From positions 1-64,000 of the forward strand of contig NZ_LJSI01000020.1 of the NCBI RefSeq assembly GCF_001305295.1: a DNA stretch of 64,000 nucleotides, in the 5' to 3' direction. Below the pieces are notes generated by a model. It saw nothing but the letters and a program-made list of their open reading frames with translations. It made no database searches and was not told the origin of the DNA. Origin of the DNA: Neptunomonas antarctica (lineage in GTDB: Bacteria > Pseudomonadota > Gammaproteobacteria > Pseudomonadales > Balneatricaceae). Both the position numbers and the translations under genes were made by a program. This document shows, in pieces, positions 30,678-39,706 of this stretch (position 1 is the stretch's first letter; each line of letters begins with the position of its first letter).

Positions 30678-32030
30678 ATGGAAACGAATGAAATTCTAGC
30701 CATTTGCATGTTTGGCAGCTTTATCTTGTTACTTTTCACAGGCTTTCCAGTTGCCTGGGTATTAGGCGGTGTTGCGATTTTATTTTCGGTAATCGCCATG
30801 CTTACAGACCATTGGTTTGATGCTTTTATCGGTATCGACTGGAACTATGTCTCCATCGTCATCCCTCGCATGTGGGCCGTGATGACTAACTGGGTATTAG
30901 TAGCCCTACCCATGTTTGTGTTCATGGGCCTGATGCTCGATCGCTCAGGCATAGCTGAATCCCTCATGTCCAACCTGGCTCGTTTGTTCGGCAAAGTCAG
31001 AGGTGGCCTGGCCGTCACCGTTACTTTTGTTGGGCTATTACTGGCAGCATCAACCGGTATTATCGGTGCGTCAGTGGTATTACTGGCCGTCCTTGGCATA
31101 CCTATGATGATGCGCGAAGGCTACAGCAAAGAACTGGCCTGCGGCACCGTATGCTCAACCGGTACACTTGGCATCCTTATACCGCCCAGCATCATGCTGG
31201 TAATGATGGGCGATCGAATCGGTATTTCTGTTGGCGACCTGTTTCTTGGCGCGCTATTTCCCGGTTTATTACTGGCCGCGCTATATGTCACCTACATCCT
31301 GCTCATCGCTTATTTTCGTCCTTCACAGGCACCCACGCCCGCCAATGCTGAAAAGGTAACGCTCTCACTTTTATTTGGCGTTATCTGGTCAGTATTACCC
31401 GCACTCGCATTGATCCTCACCGTTCTGGGCTCAATATTCTTCGGCATAGCAACGCCTACCGAAGCATCCGGTGTCGGCGCATTAGGCGCCACTCTGCTGG
31501 CATGGAGTAAAGGCCGCTTATCGCTTAGCGTATTACGTGACGTAGGCCGCGAAACAACAAAAACAACCTCGTTTATCTTTGCCCTACTGCTTGGCGCAAC
31601 CGCATTCTCGCTGGTATTACGCGGCTTAGGCGGAGACGAAATGATAGAAGGCGCACTGCTGGGATTACCATTCGGGCCAACAGGCATTGTCATCTGCATT
31701 CTGGCCGTGACATTTCTATTGGGTTTCTTTCTCGACTGGATAGAGCTCACCCTGATCATCCTGCCACTGGTTGCCCCGGTTGTAGCAGCATTAGGCTTTG
31801 ATCTGGTGTGGTTCACTGTCTTGTTTGCCGTTTGTTTGCAAACATCATTTCTTACGCCGCCCGTCGGATTTGCACTCTTTTACCTCAAAGGCGTCGCACC
31901 CGAAGGGATTACATTAGCTCACATTTACCGGGGTGTTATACCTTTCATATTGATACAGATTTTTGCCCTCTGCATCGTATTTTACTGGGAAGGTATTGTT
32001 ACCTGGCTACCGACTACAGCCTACTCCTAA
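30678..32030 (+). CDS. dctM: TRAP transporter large membrane subunit (DctM type), system 1
   Basis: The 450-residue, sodium-coupled transport channel of the TRAP system. It has about twelve hydrophobic segments and the motifs LVALPMFVFMGLMLDRSG, ASTGIIGASVVLLAVLGIPMM and GTLGILIPPSIMLVMMGD, ending with QTSFLTPPVGFALFYLKGVAP. The homologue in system 2 (57095) shares these segments closely. The ATG follows a TAGGAA site. Confidence 0.94.
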   Translation: METNEILAICMFGSFILLLFTGFPVAWVLGGVAILFSVIAMLTDHWFDAFIGIDWNYVSIVIPRMWAVMTNWVLVALPMFVFMGLMLDRSGIAESLMSNLARLFGKVRGGLAVTVTFVGLLLAASTGIIGASVVLLAVLGIPMMMREGYSKELACGTVCSTGTLGILIPPSIMLVMMGDRIGISVGDLFLGALFPGLLLAALYVTYILLIAYFRPSQAPTPANAEKVTLSLLFGVIWSVLPALALILTVLGSIFFGIATPTEASGVGALGATLLAWSKGRLSLSVLRDVGRETTKTTSFIFALLLGATAFSLVLRGLGGDEMIEGALLGLPFGPTGIVICILAVTFLLGFFLDWIELTLIILPLVAPVVAALGFDLVWFTVLFAVCLQTSFLTPPVGFALFYLKGVAPEGITLAHIYRGVIPFILIQIFALCIVFYWEGIVTWLPTTAYS

Positions 32031-32060
32031 TAAATCAACCTATTCGACCAGGAGACATTT

Positions 32061-33218
32061 ATGTCTATTCAAGTAATTCTTCCCCGCATTATGCAGATTG
32101 GTGAAGGGGCTAGCTTAGCAATACCCGATATTCTTAAAAGTCTGGGATGCCAGAAACCACTCATCATTACTGATGAAATGATGGTGAAACTGGGTTACGC
32201 AGGAACACTCCAGCAATGTTTATCAGAACAGCAGATAACGGCTGAAGTATTCTCAGATACCGTACCTGAGCCAACGATTAGTTCGATTCAGGCCGGTGTG
32301 GATAAAGTACGAACAGGCGATTTCGACAGCATTATCGCACTGGGTGGCGGAAGCCCGATCGACAGCGCCAAAGCGATTAGCATATTGAGTAAATTTGGCG
32401 GCAAGATGCAGGATTACAAATTTCCTACTATCGTCAATCAAACCGGATTACCGATCATTGCTGTACCCACTACGGCAGGTACAGGTTCAGAAGTAACGCG
32501 CTTTACTATTATTACAGACGAAACGACTGATGAGAAAATGCTCTGTGTGGGCATCGGCTTTATGCCGGTCGCTGCACTGATCGATTTCAGTCTGACCCTC
32601 AGCATGCCAGCCCGTATTACAGCGGATACCGGCATCGATGCGCTCACACATGCAATTGAAGCCTATGTCAGCAAAAAAGCTAACCCCTATAGCGACTGTC
32701 AGGCGCTATCTGCTATGCGTTTAATTGGCCCTAACCTGCGCAAGGCGTACCATAAAGCCGACGACAAGGCCGCGCGCGAGGCGATGATGCTCGGGGCAAC
32801 ATTAGCCGGCATTGCTTTTTCCAATGCGTCTGTTGCCATGGTGCACGGCATGAGCCGCCCTATCGGAGCAGCCTTCCATGTACCTCATGGATTGTCTAAC
32901 GCCATGCTGTTGCCAACCGTGACTGAATTCTCTATCCCTGCCGCTCCATCACGCTATGCAGACTGTGCCCGCGCTATCGGTGTAGCCACACAGCAAGACA
33001 CGGATGATACAGCCAACAGCAAGTTGCTTGACGAACTCCGCTCACTCAATGATGAACTTCAGGTGCCGACACCGGAAGCGTTCGGCATCAATCGTGATGA
33101 ATACTTTGCATCACTGCAGTCTATGGCTGAACAAGCACTCGCTTCAGGCTCCCCCAACAACAACCCTCGTGTACCCAGTGCCGCTGAAGTTATCGAAACC
33201 TATAAAAAACTTTGGTAA
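32061..33218 (+). CDS. Iron-type (group III) alcohol dehydrogenase
   Basis: An NAD(P)-dependent dehydrogenase of 385 residues. The nucleotide loop GGGSPIDSAK is at 95-104. The metal ligands are conserved as D193, H197 (GIDALTHAIEAY), H262 (MVHGMSRP) and H276 (HVPHGLSNAM). Because a methylmalonate-semialdehyde dehydrogenase follows 28 bases later, a 3-hydroxy acid such as 3-hydroxypropionate is the most economical substrate guess. The same Fe-ADH/MmsA-type pairing (DddB-DddC) is known in dimethylsulfoniopropionate gene clusters. Substrate is inferred, not shown. Confidence 0.9.
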   Translation: MSIQVILPRIMQIGEGASLAIPDILKSLGCQKPLIITDEMMVKLGYAGTLQQCLSEQQITAEVFSDTVPEPTISSIQAGVDKVRTGDFDSIIALGGGSPIDSAKAISILSKFGGKMQDYKFPTIVNQTGLPIIAVPTTAGTGSEVTRFTIITDETTDEKMLCVGIGFMPVAALIDFSLTLSMPARITADTGIDALTHAIEAYVSKKANPYSDCQALSAMRLIGPNLRKAYHKADDKAAREAMMLGATLAGIAFSNASVAMVHGMSRPIGAAFHVPHGLSNAMLLPTVTEFSIPAAPSRYADCARAIGVATQQDTDDTANSKLLDELRSLNDELQVPTPEAFGINRDEYFASLQSMAEQALASGSPNNNPRVPSAAEVIETYKKLW

Positions 33219-33246
33219 ACCAACTAACAAATAGAGAGTAAGACAC

Positions 33247-34737
33247 ATGAATACTGTAGGACATTTAATTAACGGGCAACATCGCCCTGATGCTACCCGT
33301 ACACAAGATATATATAACCCTGCTACCGGTAAAGTCAGCAAACAGGTTGCACTGGCGTCCAAAGAAACAGTTGAAGAAGCTATCACAGCGGCACAAGCAG
33401 CTTACCCGGCATGGAGAAATACGCCGGTCGGGAAACGCGCTGCAGTCATGTTTCGCTTTAAAGCATTGCTTGAGCAAAATGCCGATAAAATATGCCAGAT
33501 GATTGGTGAAGAACACGGCAAAATCAGCCACGATGCCGCCGGAGAACTACAACGCGGTATTGAGAACGTCGAATATGCTTGTGGCATCGCCGAGTTATTA
33601 AAAGGCGAACACAGTAAGAATGTCGGCCCTAATATTGATTCATGGAGTGAGTTTCAGCCACTCGGCGTGGTGGCTGGCATTACACCCTTTAACTTCCCTG
33701 CCATGGTACCGTTATGGATGTACCCAATGGCTATTGCCTGTGGTAACACCTTCATTCTGAAACCATCCGAACGTGATCCAAGCTCCACCTTATATATTGC
33801 TGAACTACTGCAGGAAGCAGGTTTACCTGATGGTGTAATGAACGTCGTTAATGGTGATAAAGAAGCAGTCGATGTATTACTCACCGATAAGCGCATACAA
33901 GCGGTCAGCTTTGTCGGCTCAACGGCTATCGCAGAATACATTTATGAAACAGCCAACAAAAATGGCAAACGCTGCCAGGCTCTGGGCGGCGCAAAAAATC
34001 ACGCGATCGTGATGCCTGATGCCGATATGGATAATGCAGTTAATCAGCTATTAGGCGCTGCATTCGGATCTTCGGGTGAACGCTGCATGGCGCTTTCTGT
34101 TGCTGTCGCTGTTGGCGATACAGCCGCTGATGCACTGGTGTCTAAAATGACAGTAGCCATGCAATCACTCAACGTAGGCGCTGCCACCGATAGCAACAAC
34201 GATTTTGGCCCGGTTATTACCCGCCAGCATCAGCTTAAAGTAAACGGCTATATCGACAGTGCAGAAAAAGATGGCGCGCGTATCGTAGTCGATGGGCGCA
34301 ACCCTCAGATTGCAGGGTTTGAAGAAGGCTTCTTTGTCGGTGCCACGTTAATAGACGCGGTAACACCTGAGATGGTCAGCTATAAAGAAGAAATCTTTGG
34401 CCCTGTGCTACAAGTGGTTCGTGTCAACACTATGGACGAAGCCATGCAGCTGATCAACGATCACGAATACGGCAACGGCACCTGCATCTTTACTCGTGAT
34501 GGTGAAGCCGCACGCTACTTCGCTGATAACATATTAGTCGGTATGGTTGGCATTAACGTACCGTTGCCTGTACCCGTTTCATATCATAGCTTCGGCGGTT
34601 GGAAACGTTCTTTATTTGGAGACCTTCACGCTTACGGGCCTGATGCCGTACGTTTTTACACGAAACGCAAAACGATTACGCAGCGCTGGCCTTCCAGCGG
34701 TGTTCGTGAAGGCGTGTCTTTCGCATTCCCTAGCTAA
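33247..34737 (+). CDS. mmsA: CoA-acylating methylmalonate/malonate-semialdehyde dehydrogenase
   Basis: Member of the aldehyde dehydrogenase superfamily that converts (methyl)malonate semialdehyde to propionyl- or acetyl-CoA with loss of CO2. The 496 residues include the family signature GVVAGITPFNFPAMVPLWMYP (140-160), the cofactor region VGSTAIAEYIYE, and the catalytic cysteine C280 in FGSSGERCMA, as in MmsA/IolA. The end YHSFGGWKRSLFGDLHAYGPDAVRFYTKRKTIT is typical. It is the last gene of the operon and would deliver acetyl-CoA or propionyl-CoA from the aldehyde made by the preceding enzyme. Confidence 0.92.
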   Translation: MNTVGHLINGQHRPDATRTQDIYNPATGKVSKQVALASKETVEEAITAAQAAYPAWRNTPVGKRAAVMFRFKALLEQNADKICQMIGEEHGKISHDAAGELQRGIENVEYACGIAELLKGEHSKNVGPNIDSWSEFQPLGVVAGITPFNFPAMVPLWMYPMAIACGNTFILKPSERDPSSTLYIAELLQEAGLPDGVMNVVNGDKEAVDVLLTDKRIQAVSFVGSTAIAEYIYETANKNGKRCQALGGAKNHAIVMPDADMDNAVNQLLGAAFGSSGERCMALSVAVAVGDTAADALVSKMTVAMQSLNVGAATDSNNDFGPVITRQHQLKVNGYIDSAEKDGARIVVDGRNPQIAGFEEGFFVGATLIDAVTPEMVSYKEEIFGPVLQVVRVNTMDEAMQLINDHEYGNGTCIFTRDGEAARYFADNILVGMVGINVPLPVPVSYHSFGGWKRSLFGDLHAYGPDAVRFYTKRKTITQRWPSSGVREGVSFAFPS

Positions 34738-34748
34738 GCACTAAACAT

Positions 34749-34780
34749 AGAAGGTGGCAGTTATCATAACTTCACCTTCT
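34749..34780 (+). terminator. Hairpin after mmsA
   Basis: AGAAGGTG and CACCTTCT form an 8-bp outer stem with an inner TTAT-C-ATAA stem. The following T tract is weak. Probable end of the TRAP-1 operon. Confidence 0.5.
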
Positions 34781-34848
34781 ATCATACTTCTGCGCTAAGA
34801 AATCTACAGTCGCTTAATATTATTTTCTCAGCAAGACTTGCCACTAAA

Positions 34849-35445
34849 CTAAACTAAAATAAATTGAGTAACCGACTCATACAAAGCAACACAACCGAAC
34901 ACGACAAACAAAACTCCACTGCCACGATGAATCCAGCACAATGGAAGCTTATATAGCAGCTTCCTGCCAACCAACACACCTAACAAGGTTGTCAATAACA
35001 ACGCCAAAGTTGCTGCGCCCCATACAATCCATAAATGATTAATACTGCCCAACGCAGCTACGGCCAACTGCGTCTTATCACCAAATTCAGCCATGAATAT
35101 CAGTAAGAAAACGGATATTAATAACTGCTTACCCACTTTAACATCACCGCCATCATCGGCCTCTTCATCAAAACGCAACGACTGAAAACCAAAAACAAAG
35201 AACAACACAGCAACCACTATCGCTACAATCCAACCCGGCACCCACTGCGCCACCGCAGCACCAAAAATCACCGCCAGTAAATTAAGCACCGAGAAAGCAA
35301 CAACAGCGCCAATAATCACCGGCGCAGGACGATAGCGCGCTGCTAAGGTCATCGCAACCAGCTGACTTTTATCACCAAACTCAGCTAAAAATACTAAAAA
35401 GAACGTTTCAAAAAAAGGTGTAAATAAATCCATTACAGATGCCAT
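34849..35445 (-). CDS. GDT1/TMEM165 (UPF0016) family cation exporter, probable Mn2+ exporter
   Basis: A membrane protein of 198 residues from the ATG at 35445, with six hydrophobic segments in two internally repeated halves. Each half carries the family motif, EFGDKSQ and EFGDKTQ. Vibrio MneA and related bacterial members export manganese; eukaryotic members move Mn2+ or Ca2+. An acidic loop (DEEADDGGDVKVGK) separates the halves. It is preceded by a long leader with an intrinsic terminator, which suggests metal-responsive attenuation. The TTG at 35487 is too close to the terminator to be likely. Confidence 0.85.
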   Translation of the reverse strand: MASVMDLFTPFFETFFLVFLAEFGDKSQLVAMTLAARYRPAPVIIGAVVAFSVLNLLAVIFGAAVAQWVPGWIVAIVVAVLFFVFGFQSLRFDEEADDGGDVKVGKQLLISVFLLIFMAEFGDKTQLAVAALGSINHLWIVWGAATLALLLTTLLGVLVGRKLLYKLPLCWIHRGSGVLFVVFGCVALYESVTQFILV

Positions 35446-35484
35446 GATAGAGTACGTATTAACACTCGCTTGAGAATTAACCGA

Positions 35485-35514
35485 CAATAAAAAGCCGGTA
35501 TTGTAAACCGGCTT
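35485..35514 (-). terminator. Intrinsic terminator in the leader of the GDT1-type exporter
   Basis: On the minus strand AAGCCGGT-TTACAAT-ACCGGCTT is followed by TTTATTG. It lies about 45 bases upstream of the exporter start codon and at least 230 bases into an ORF-free leader. This is the arrangement expected of a transcription attenuator. Confidence 0.7.
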
Positions 35515-35832
35515 CCTTCATAACTGCACACTTTTATCGCACCGCAGCATTACTTATCAACCAAAGAAGCGCCGGGTATATTTTTCCTTAGGTAAAAAGT
35601 ACACACGTGATCGTGGCTCTGATAACGCATCACTATCTGTATTAAAGGTTTTCAGAAAAGCCCCAACCGCGACGACTAATCACCACATGATGGCGTCGAG
35701 TGATTTGAGCCAGCAATGAGCTAACCCTAAAGCGAACTGTCACAGCGGTAGTTTTTTGTTACCTTAAGCATGTTAATATCGGTGCATTATTTTCGTCACA
35801 TTAAGCCAACAGAATCGACAGGAATTAAATGG
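35515..35832. other. Gene-free interval between the exporter and galU
   Basis: No supported ORF. On the minus strand this is the candidate leader RNA of the exporter. I looked for the GGGGAGUAG motif of the yybP-ykoY manganese riboswitch and did not find it. The galU promoter must lie here too. Confidence 0.5.
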
Positions 35833-36729
35833 ATGTCTGTACTTATATATAGCAAGCTTACTAAAATTGTTATACCCGTCGCAGGATTAGGCACACGCAT
35901 GCTGCCGGCCAGCAAGGCAATCCCTAAAGAGATGCTGACCGTTGTTGATAAGCCGGTGATTCAACATGTGGTTGAAGAAGCGATTAAAGCAGGCTTCACA
36001 GAGATTATTCTGGTAACTCGTAATGGCAAAGCATCGATTGAAGATCATTTTGATAAACATTACGAATTAGAAACCGAGCTCGCCCGTAAAGGCAAAGATG
36101 CTCTGCTGCGCTCGGTGCGCGATATTTTACCAGAAGGCGTGACTATTTGTGCTGTGCGCCAAAACCAGCCACGGGGCTTAGGCCATGCAGTTTTGTGTGC
36201 GGCAGCGGTGGTGGGTAATGATGATTTTGCGGTGATGCTCCCCGATATGCTGATTCACAGCACGCACACGGGCCAATCAGACCTGGCCGATATGGTAGCC
36301 GGCTACCACAGCAGCGGCGCCGCACAGATTATGGTTGAAGCGGTACCTTTTGAGCATGTTGAGCGTTATGGCGTGGTCGATTGCGCTGGTAAACCGTTAA
36401 GTCCGGGCCAGAGCCAGGCGATTGTTGGCATGGTTGAAAAACCCCCTCAGGCAGAAGCACCGTCTAACCAGGCGATTGTTGGCCGTTATATTTTACCTGC
36501 ACGGGTGATGGCACTGCTGAAAGAAACCCAGCCAGGCGCGGGCGGCGAGATCCAACTCACCGACGCACTGGACCAACTGATTCATGAAGCACCGGTACAT
36601 GCCTACAGCATGCGCGGTAAAACCTACGATTGCGGTCATAAGCTGGGCTTTTTGCAGGCTAATGTGGCATTTGGTTTAGACCATGCGGAAACCGGCGCAG
36701 ATTTTAAGAATTTTTTAAAATCACTCTAA
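35833..36729 (+). CDS. galU: UTP--glucose-1-phosphate uridylyltransferase
   Basis: Makes UDP-glucose, the precursor for Ugd and GalE in this region. The ATG at 35833, with AGGA 9 bases upstream, gives 298 residues, the usual GalU length. The nucleotide-binding start TKIVIPVAGLGTRMLPASKAIPKEML and the sugar-site segments VMLPDMLIH and YDCGHKLGFLQANV are intact. The earlier in-frame ATG at 35770 was rejected. First gene of galU-pgi-(ugd-like). Confidence 0.95.
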   Translation: MSVLIYSKLTKIVIPVAGLGTRMLPASKAIPKEMLTVVDKPVIQHVVEEAIKAGFTEIILVTRNGKASIEDHFDKHYELETELARKGKDALLRSVRDILPEGVTICAVRQNQPRGLGHAVLCAAAVVGNDDFAVMLPDMLIHSTHTGQSDLADMVAGYHSSGAAQIMVEAVPFEHVERYGVVDCAGKPLSPGQSQAIVGMVEKPPQAEAPSNQAIVGRYILPARVMALLKETQPGAGGEIQLTDALDQLIHEAPVHAYSMRGKTYDCGHKLGFLQANVAFGLDHAETGADFKNFLKSL

Positions 36730-36791
36730 TTAACAGCTCGCAATAAAAATTTTGCGCCTAACAGCCAGACTAATTCATCGGAGATGGAAAT

Positions 36792-38441
36792 TTGAGCGTA
36801 ACTGAAACAGCGGCCTGGAAGGCATTAGAAGATCATGCAGCCATGATGCAAAACACACATCTGCGTGATCTTTTTCTAGCAGACTCTTCAGACAAAAAAC
36901 GCTTCGATGAGCTTAGTCTGAGTCATGAACACCTACTGCTGGATTTTTCCAAACAACGCATTACCCAAAATACCTTAACACTCCTAAAGGCACTGGCAGA
37001 TAACTGCCAGCTTAACGACTGGAAAGCGCGGCTGTTTAACGGCGACCATATCAACACCTCCGAAGATAGACCCGCCCTGCACACAGCACTACGCCAACCG
37101 GAGGATAGCCATTTAGCGCTGGCAAATCACAATATTATTGGAGATGTACACGCTAATCTGGCACACATGGCCAGCATGGTCGAGCGTATTCATGCCGGCC
37201 AGTGGCGTGGCTATTCCGGACTGCCGATTGATACCATTGTTAATATCGGCGTGGGCGGATCAGATCTCGGGCCTCTAATGGCATGCAAAGCGTTAAGTGA
37301 TGCGCAACCACCCGAAGGCCACCAGCTCAAGATGCATTTTGTGTCCTCTATGGATGGCAGCCAGATTGCTGATCTATTGGACAGGTTAGTGCCCACCACC
37401 ACCTTATTTATCATCTCGTCCAAGTCGTTTACTACCATAGATACACTGTCCAATGCCAACACGGCACGTCAATGGCTGAAGTCGGCCAGCGGTGTAAAAA
37501 CCGAGCTACTGAACCGCCGCCACTTTATTGGTATATCCGCCAGCGCCGAAAAAATGAACCAGTGGGGCATCCCAGAAAACAGCCAGCTTAATTTCTGGGA
37601 CTGGACCGGTGGGCGCTACTCCATGTGGTCGGCTATCGGCCTGCCTATTGCGTTACGCATCGGCATGCAAGGTTTTAAAGCGATGCTCAGTGGCGCACAT
37701 GCCATGGATGAGCATTTTAAAACAGCCCCCTTTGAAGAAAATCTGCCGGTACGGCTCGGCATGATCGGCATCTGGAATATCAATTTTTTAAATATCCACG
37801 CTCACGCTATCCTGCCGTACGACGGTCGTTTAAGCCATCTGCCTGCCTATCTCGAACAGCTCGAAATGGAAAGCAACGGCAAAAGCGTGAGCCGCCAGGG
37901 CGAAGCGATTGGTTATTCTACCTGCCCGATTCTCTGGGGTGAGATAGGCCCCAATGCTCAGCATGCCTTTTACCAATTACTGCATCAAGGCTCCGAGTCC
38001 GTGATGTGCGATTTTATAGCACCCGCCAGGCGCTACGATGATTTCAACAACAAAGGTCTGCAACAACAGCACCAGTTATCACTGGCCAATTGCCTGGCAC
38101 AATCTCGTCTGTTAGCACTCGGTGATGCGGCTATTGCCGGCAATGATACCGCCCCCATCCACAAGCGCTATCGCGGCAACCAACCCAGCACTACCGTACT
38201 GCTGGACGAACTCAACCCCTACTCTTTTGGCCAGCTGATTGCCCTGTACGAGCATAAGGTATTTGTGCAGTCGGTAATCTGGGATATTAATCCGTTTGAT
38301 CAATGGGGCGTTGAGCTGGGCAAGAAGATGGCAACCGATTTGTTAAAACCACTGGAAAATGAGCCCTCATACAGCTCATTTGACAGCTCAACTGAAGGGC
38401 TGCTTAACGCTATTCTAAATAAACAGGAGCCAGGCCAATGA
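36792..38441 (+). CDS. pgi: Glucose-6-phosphate isomerase
   Basis: Interconverts glucose-6-phosphate and fructose-6-phosphate, linking central metabolism with sugar-nucleotide supply. The 549 residues include INIGVGGSDLGPLMACKAL (as NIGVGGSDLGP), SSKSFTTIDTLSNA, and the C-terminal isomerase signature QSVIWDINPFDQWGVELGK. The start codon is TTG: homology with other Pgi proteins begins at once (TETAAWKALEDH), and a GGAG site lies a few bases upstream. It overlaps the next gene by 4 bases. Confidence 0.95.
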   Translation: MSVTETAAWKALEDHAAMMQNTHLRDLFLADSSDKKRFDELSLSHEHLLLDFSKQRITQNTLTLLKALADNCQLNDWKARLFNGDHINTSEDRPALHTALRQPEDSHLALANHNIIGDVHANLAHMASMVERIHAGQWRGYSGLPIDTIVNIGVGGSDLGPLMACKALSDAQPPEGHQLKMHFVSSMDGSQIADLLDRLVPTTTLFIISSKSFTTIDTLSNANTARQWLKSASGVKTELLNRRHFIGISASAEKMNQWGIPENSQLNFWDWTGGRYSMWSAIGLPIALRIGMQGFKAMLSGAHAMDEHFKTAPFEENLPVRLGMIGIWNINFLNIHAHAILPYDGRLSHLPAYLEQLEMESNGKSVSRQGEAIGYSTCPILWGEIGPNAQHAFYQLLHQGSESVMCDFIAPARRYDDFNNKGLQQQHQLSLANCLAQSRLLALGDAAIAGNDTAPIHKRYRGNQPSTTVLLDELNPYSFGQLIALYEHKVFVQSVIWDINPFDQWGVELGKKMATDLLKPLENEPSYSSFDSSTEGLLNAILNKQEPGQ

Positions 38442-39706
38442 AAATAGCTATCTGGGGCCTTGAACTCACCGCATGGGCCACTGCTGGCATACTGGCGCAA
38501 TCGGGCAACGATGTATTTATTGTTAATGACACATCGATCACCGACCCAGTGATACTCATGGGCAGCAGCATCCGCAATGAACCGGGATTAAAAGATCTGA
38601 TCGCTGATCAATTTACCAAACAACGTTTACAGTTTATCAACAGCGACTCAGCCGCTTTACTCTCCATACACATATTAAGTATGAACCCGGCCGCATTCGA
38701 AAACGCCACTATTGTGGTGGATGACATAGCCAAACTGAATTCAAAAAAACTACTCATCATCAACCAGAGCCATTTTGGCGTAGGCTGCACCGATAAACTA
38801 CAAACCCTGCTTGATCACGACAACGATCAAGTGGTGGCGTATTTAGCAGAAAATATATCAGAAGGCGAAGCACTCAACAATCTGCGTCACCCAAAATCAA
38901 TCACCTTTGGCTGCACTAATGAATGGGCCAGCATGATGATTAGGGCCCTGTTGCGGCCGTTTAGCGCGCATCTTGAGCAACTGCTGGTGATGACGCCCAA
39001 AGAAGCCGAGTTTGCCAAACTCTCGATTACCGGCATGTTAGCACTGCGCATTGGCTACATTAATGAACTCGCCAATCTGGCCGAACAACTGAATGTCGAT
39101 ATTGATGTGATTAAGCAAAGTATGGGCGCTGATCCGCGTATCGGACACCATTACCTCAATCCTGGCTGCGGATTTGGCGGCAACACCTTTTCGCAAACCA
39201 TTAAAGGACTGGCTAACCTGCTCGCAGAAAAGCGCCAATCGCATCTACTCGACATGGTTTTGCAGGAAAACGAAAAACAGAAAGAACAGCCGTTCCGTAA
39301 ACTGTGGCAACATTATGAGTGTGATATCCATAATTTGAATATCACCATCTGGGGCGCTTCATTCAAACCCGGTTCTGCCGCTCTCGACAGCGCGCCCAGC
39401 CTGCGCATTATCAGCGCGCTAATCGCACAGCAAGCCCATGTACATATTCACGACCCGGAAGCACTGGAGAATATCGAGAAGCTCTATGGCGATCATCCGC
39501 AAGTGCATACCTATCGGGATAAATACGAAGCACTCAACAATGCCGATGCCTTACTACTGCTGACCGAGTGGCCAGAATACTGGTCACCCGACTTTGAGAT
39601 GATGCACTCACGCATGCAAGCGCCACTCATCATTGATGGCCGTAACGTCTTTAACAAAGCCCTGCTGGAAAGCCTGAACTTTATCTATTACGGTATCGGA
39701 CGCTAG
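38438..39706 (+). CDS. Ugd-like protein, predicted catalytically dead UDP-glucose dehydrogenase paralogue
   Basis: A 422-residue protein that follows the whole Ugd fold. The dimerisation region (EFAKLSITGMLALRIGYINELANLAEQLNVDIDVIKQSMG) and the C-terminal domain (ITIWGASFKPGSAALDSAPS, and DALLLLTEWPEYWS) are recognisable. The active site is not. The catalytic cysteine of GGSCFPKD is threonine 250 in GGNTFSQT. The Rossmann motif GTGYVG is GLELTA, and EFLKEG is ENISEG. The gene is intact and coupled to pgi (4-base overlap), so it is not a random pseudogene. A regulatory or structural role is possible; none is known to me. Confidence 0.85.
   Translation: MKIAIWGLELTAWATAGILAQSGNDVFIVNDTSITDPVILMGSSIRNEPGLKDLIADQFTKQRLQFINSDSAALLSIHILSMNPAAFENATIVVDDIAKLNSKKLLIINQSHFGVGCTDKLQTLLDHDNDQVVAYLAENISEGEALNNLRHPKSITFGCTNEWASMMIRALLRPFSAHLEQLLVMTPKEAEFAKLSITGMLALRIGYINELANLAEQLNVDIDVIKQSMGADPRIGHHYLNPGCGFGGNTFSQTIKGLANLLAEKRQSHLLDMVLQENEKQKEQPFRKLWQHYECDIHNLNITIWGASFKPGSAALDSAPSLRIISALIAQQAHVHIHDPEALENIEKLYGDHPQVHTYRDKYEALNNADALLLLTEWPEYWSPDFEMMHSRMQAPLIIDGRNVFNKALLESLNFIYYGIGR

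Noticed and set aside
35515-35760. Canonical yybP-ykoY manganese riboswitch
   Set aside because: Position and terminator fit, but the conserved GGGGAGUAG segment was not found on reading the minus strand; kept only as an unclassified leader.
38438-39706. Annotating this gene simply as ugd
   Set aside because: The catalytic cysteine and NAD-binding glycines are missing, and a complete ugd exists at 44893-46236.
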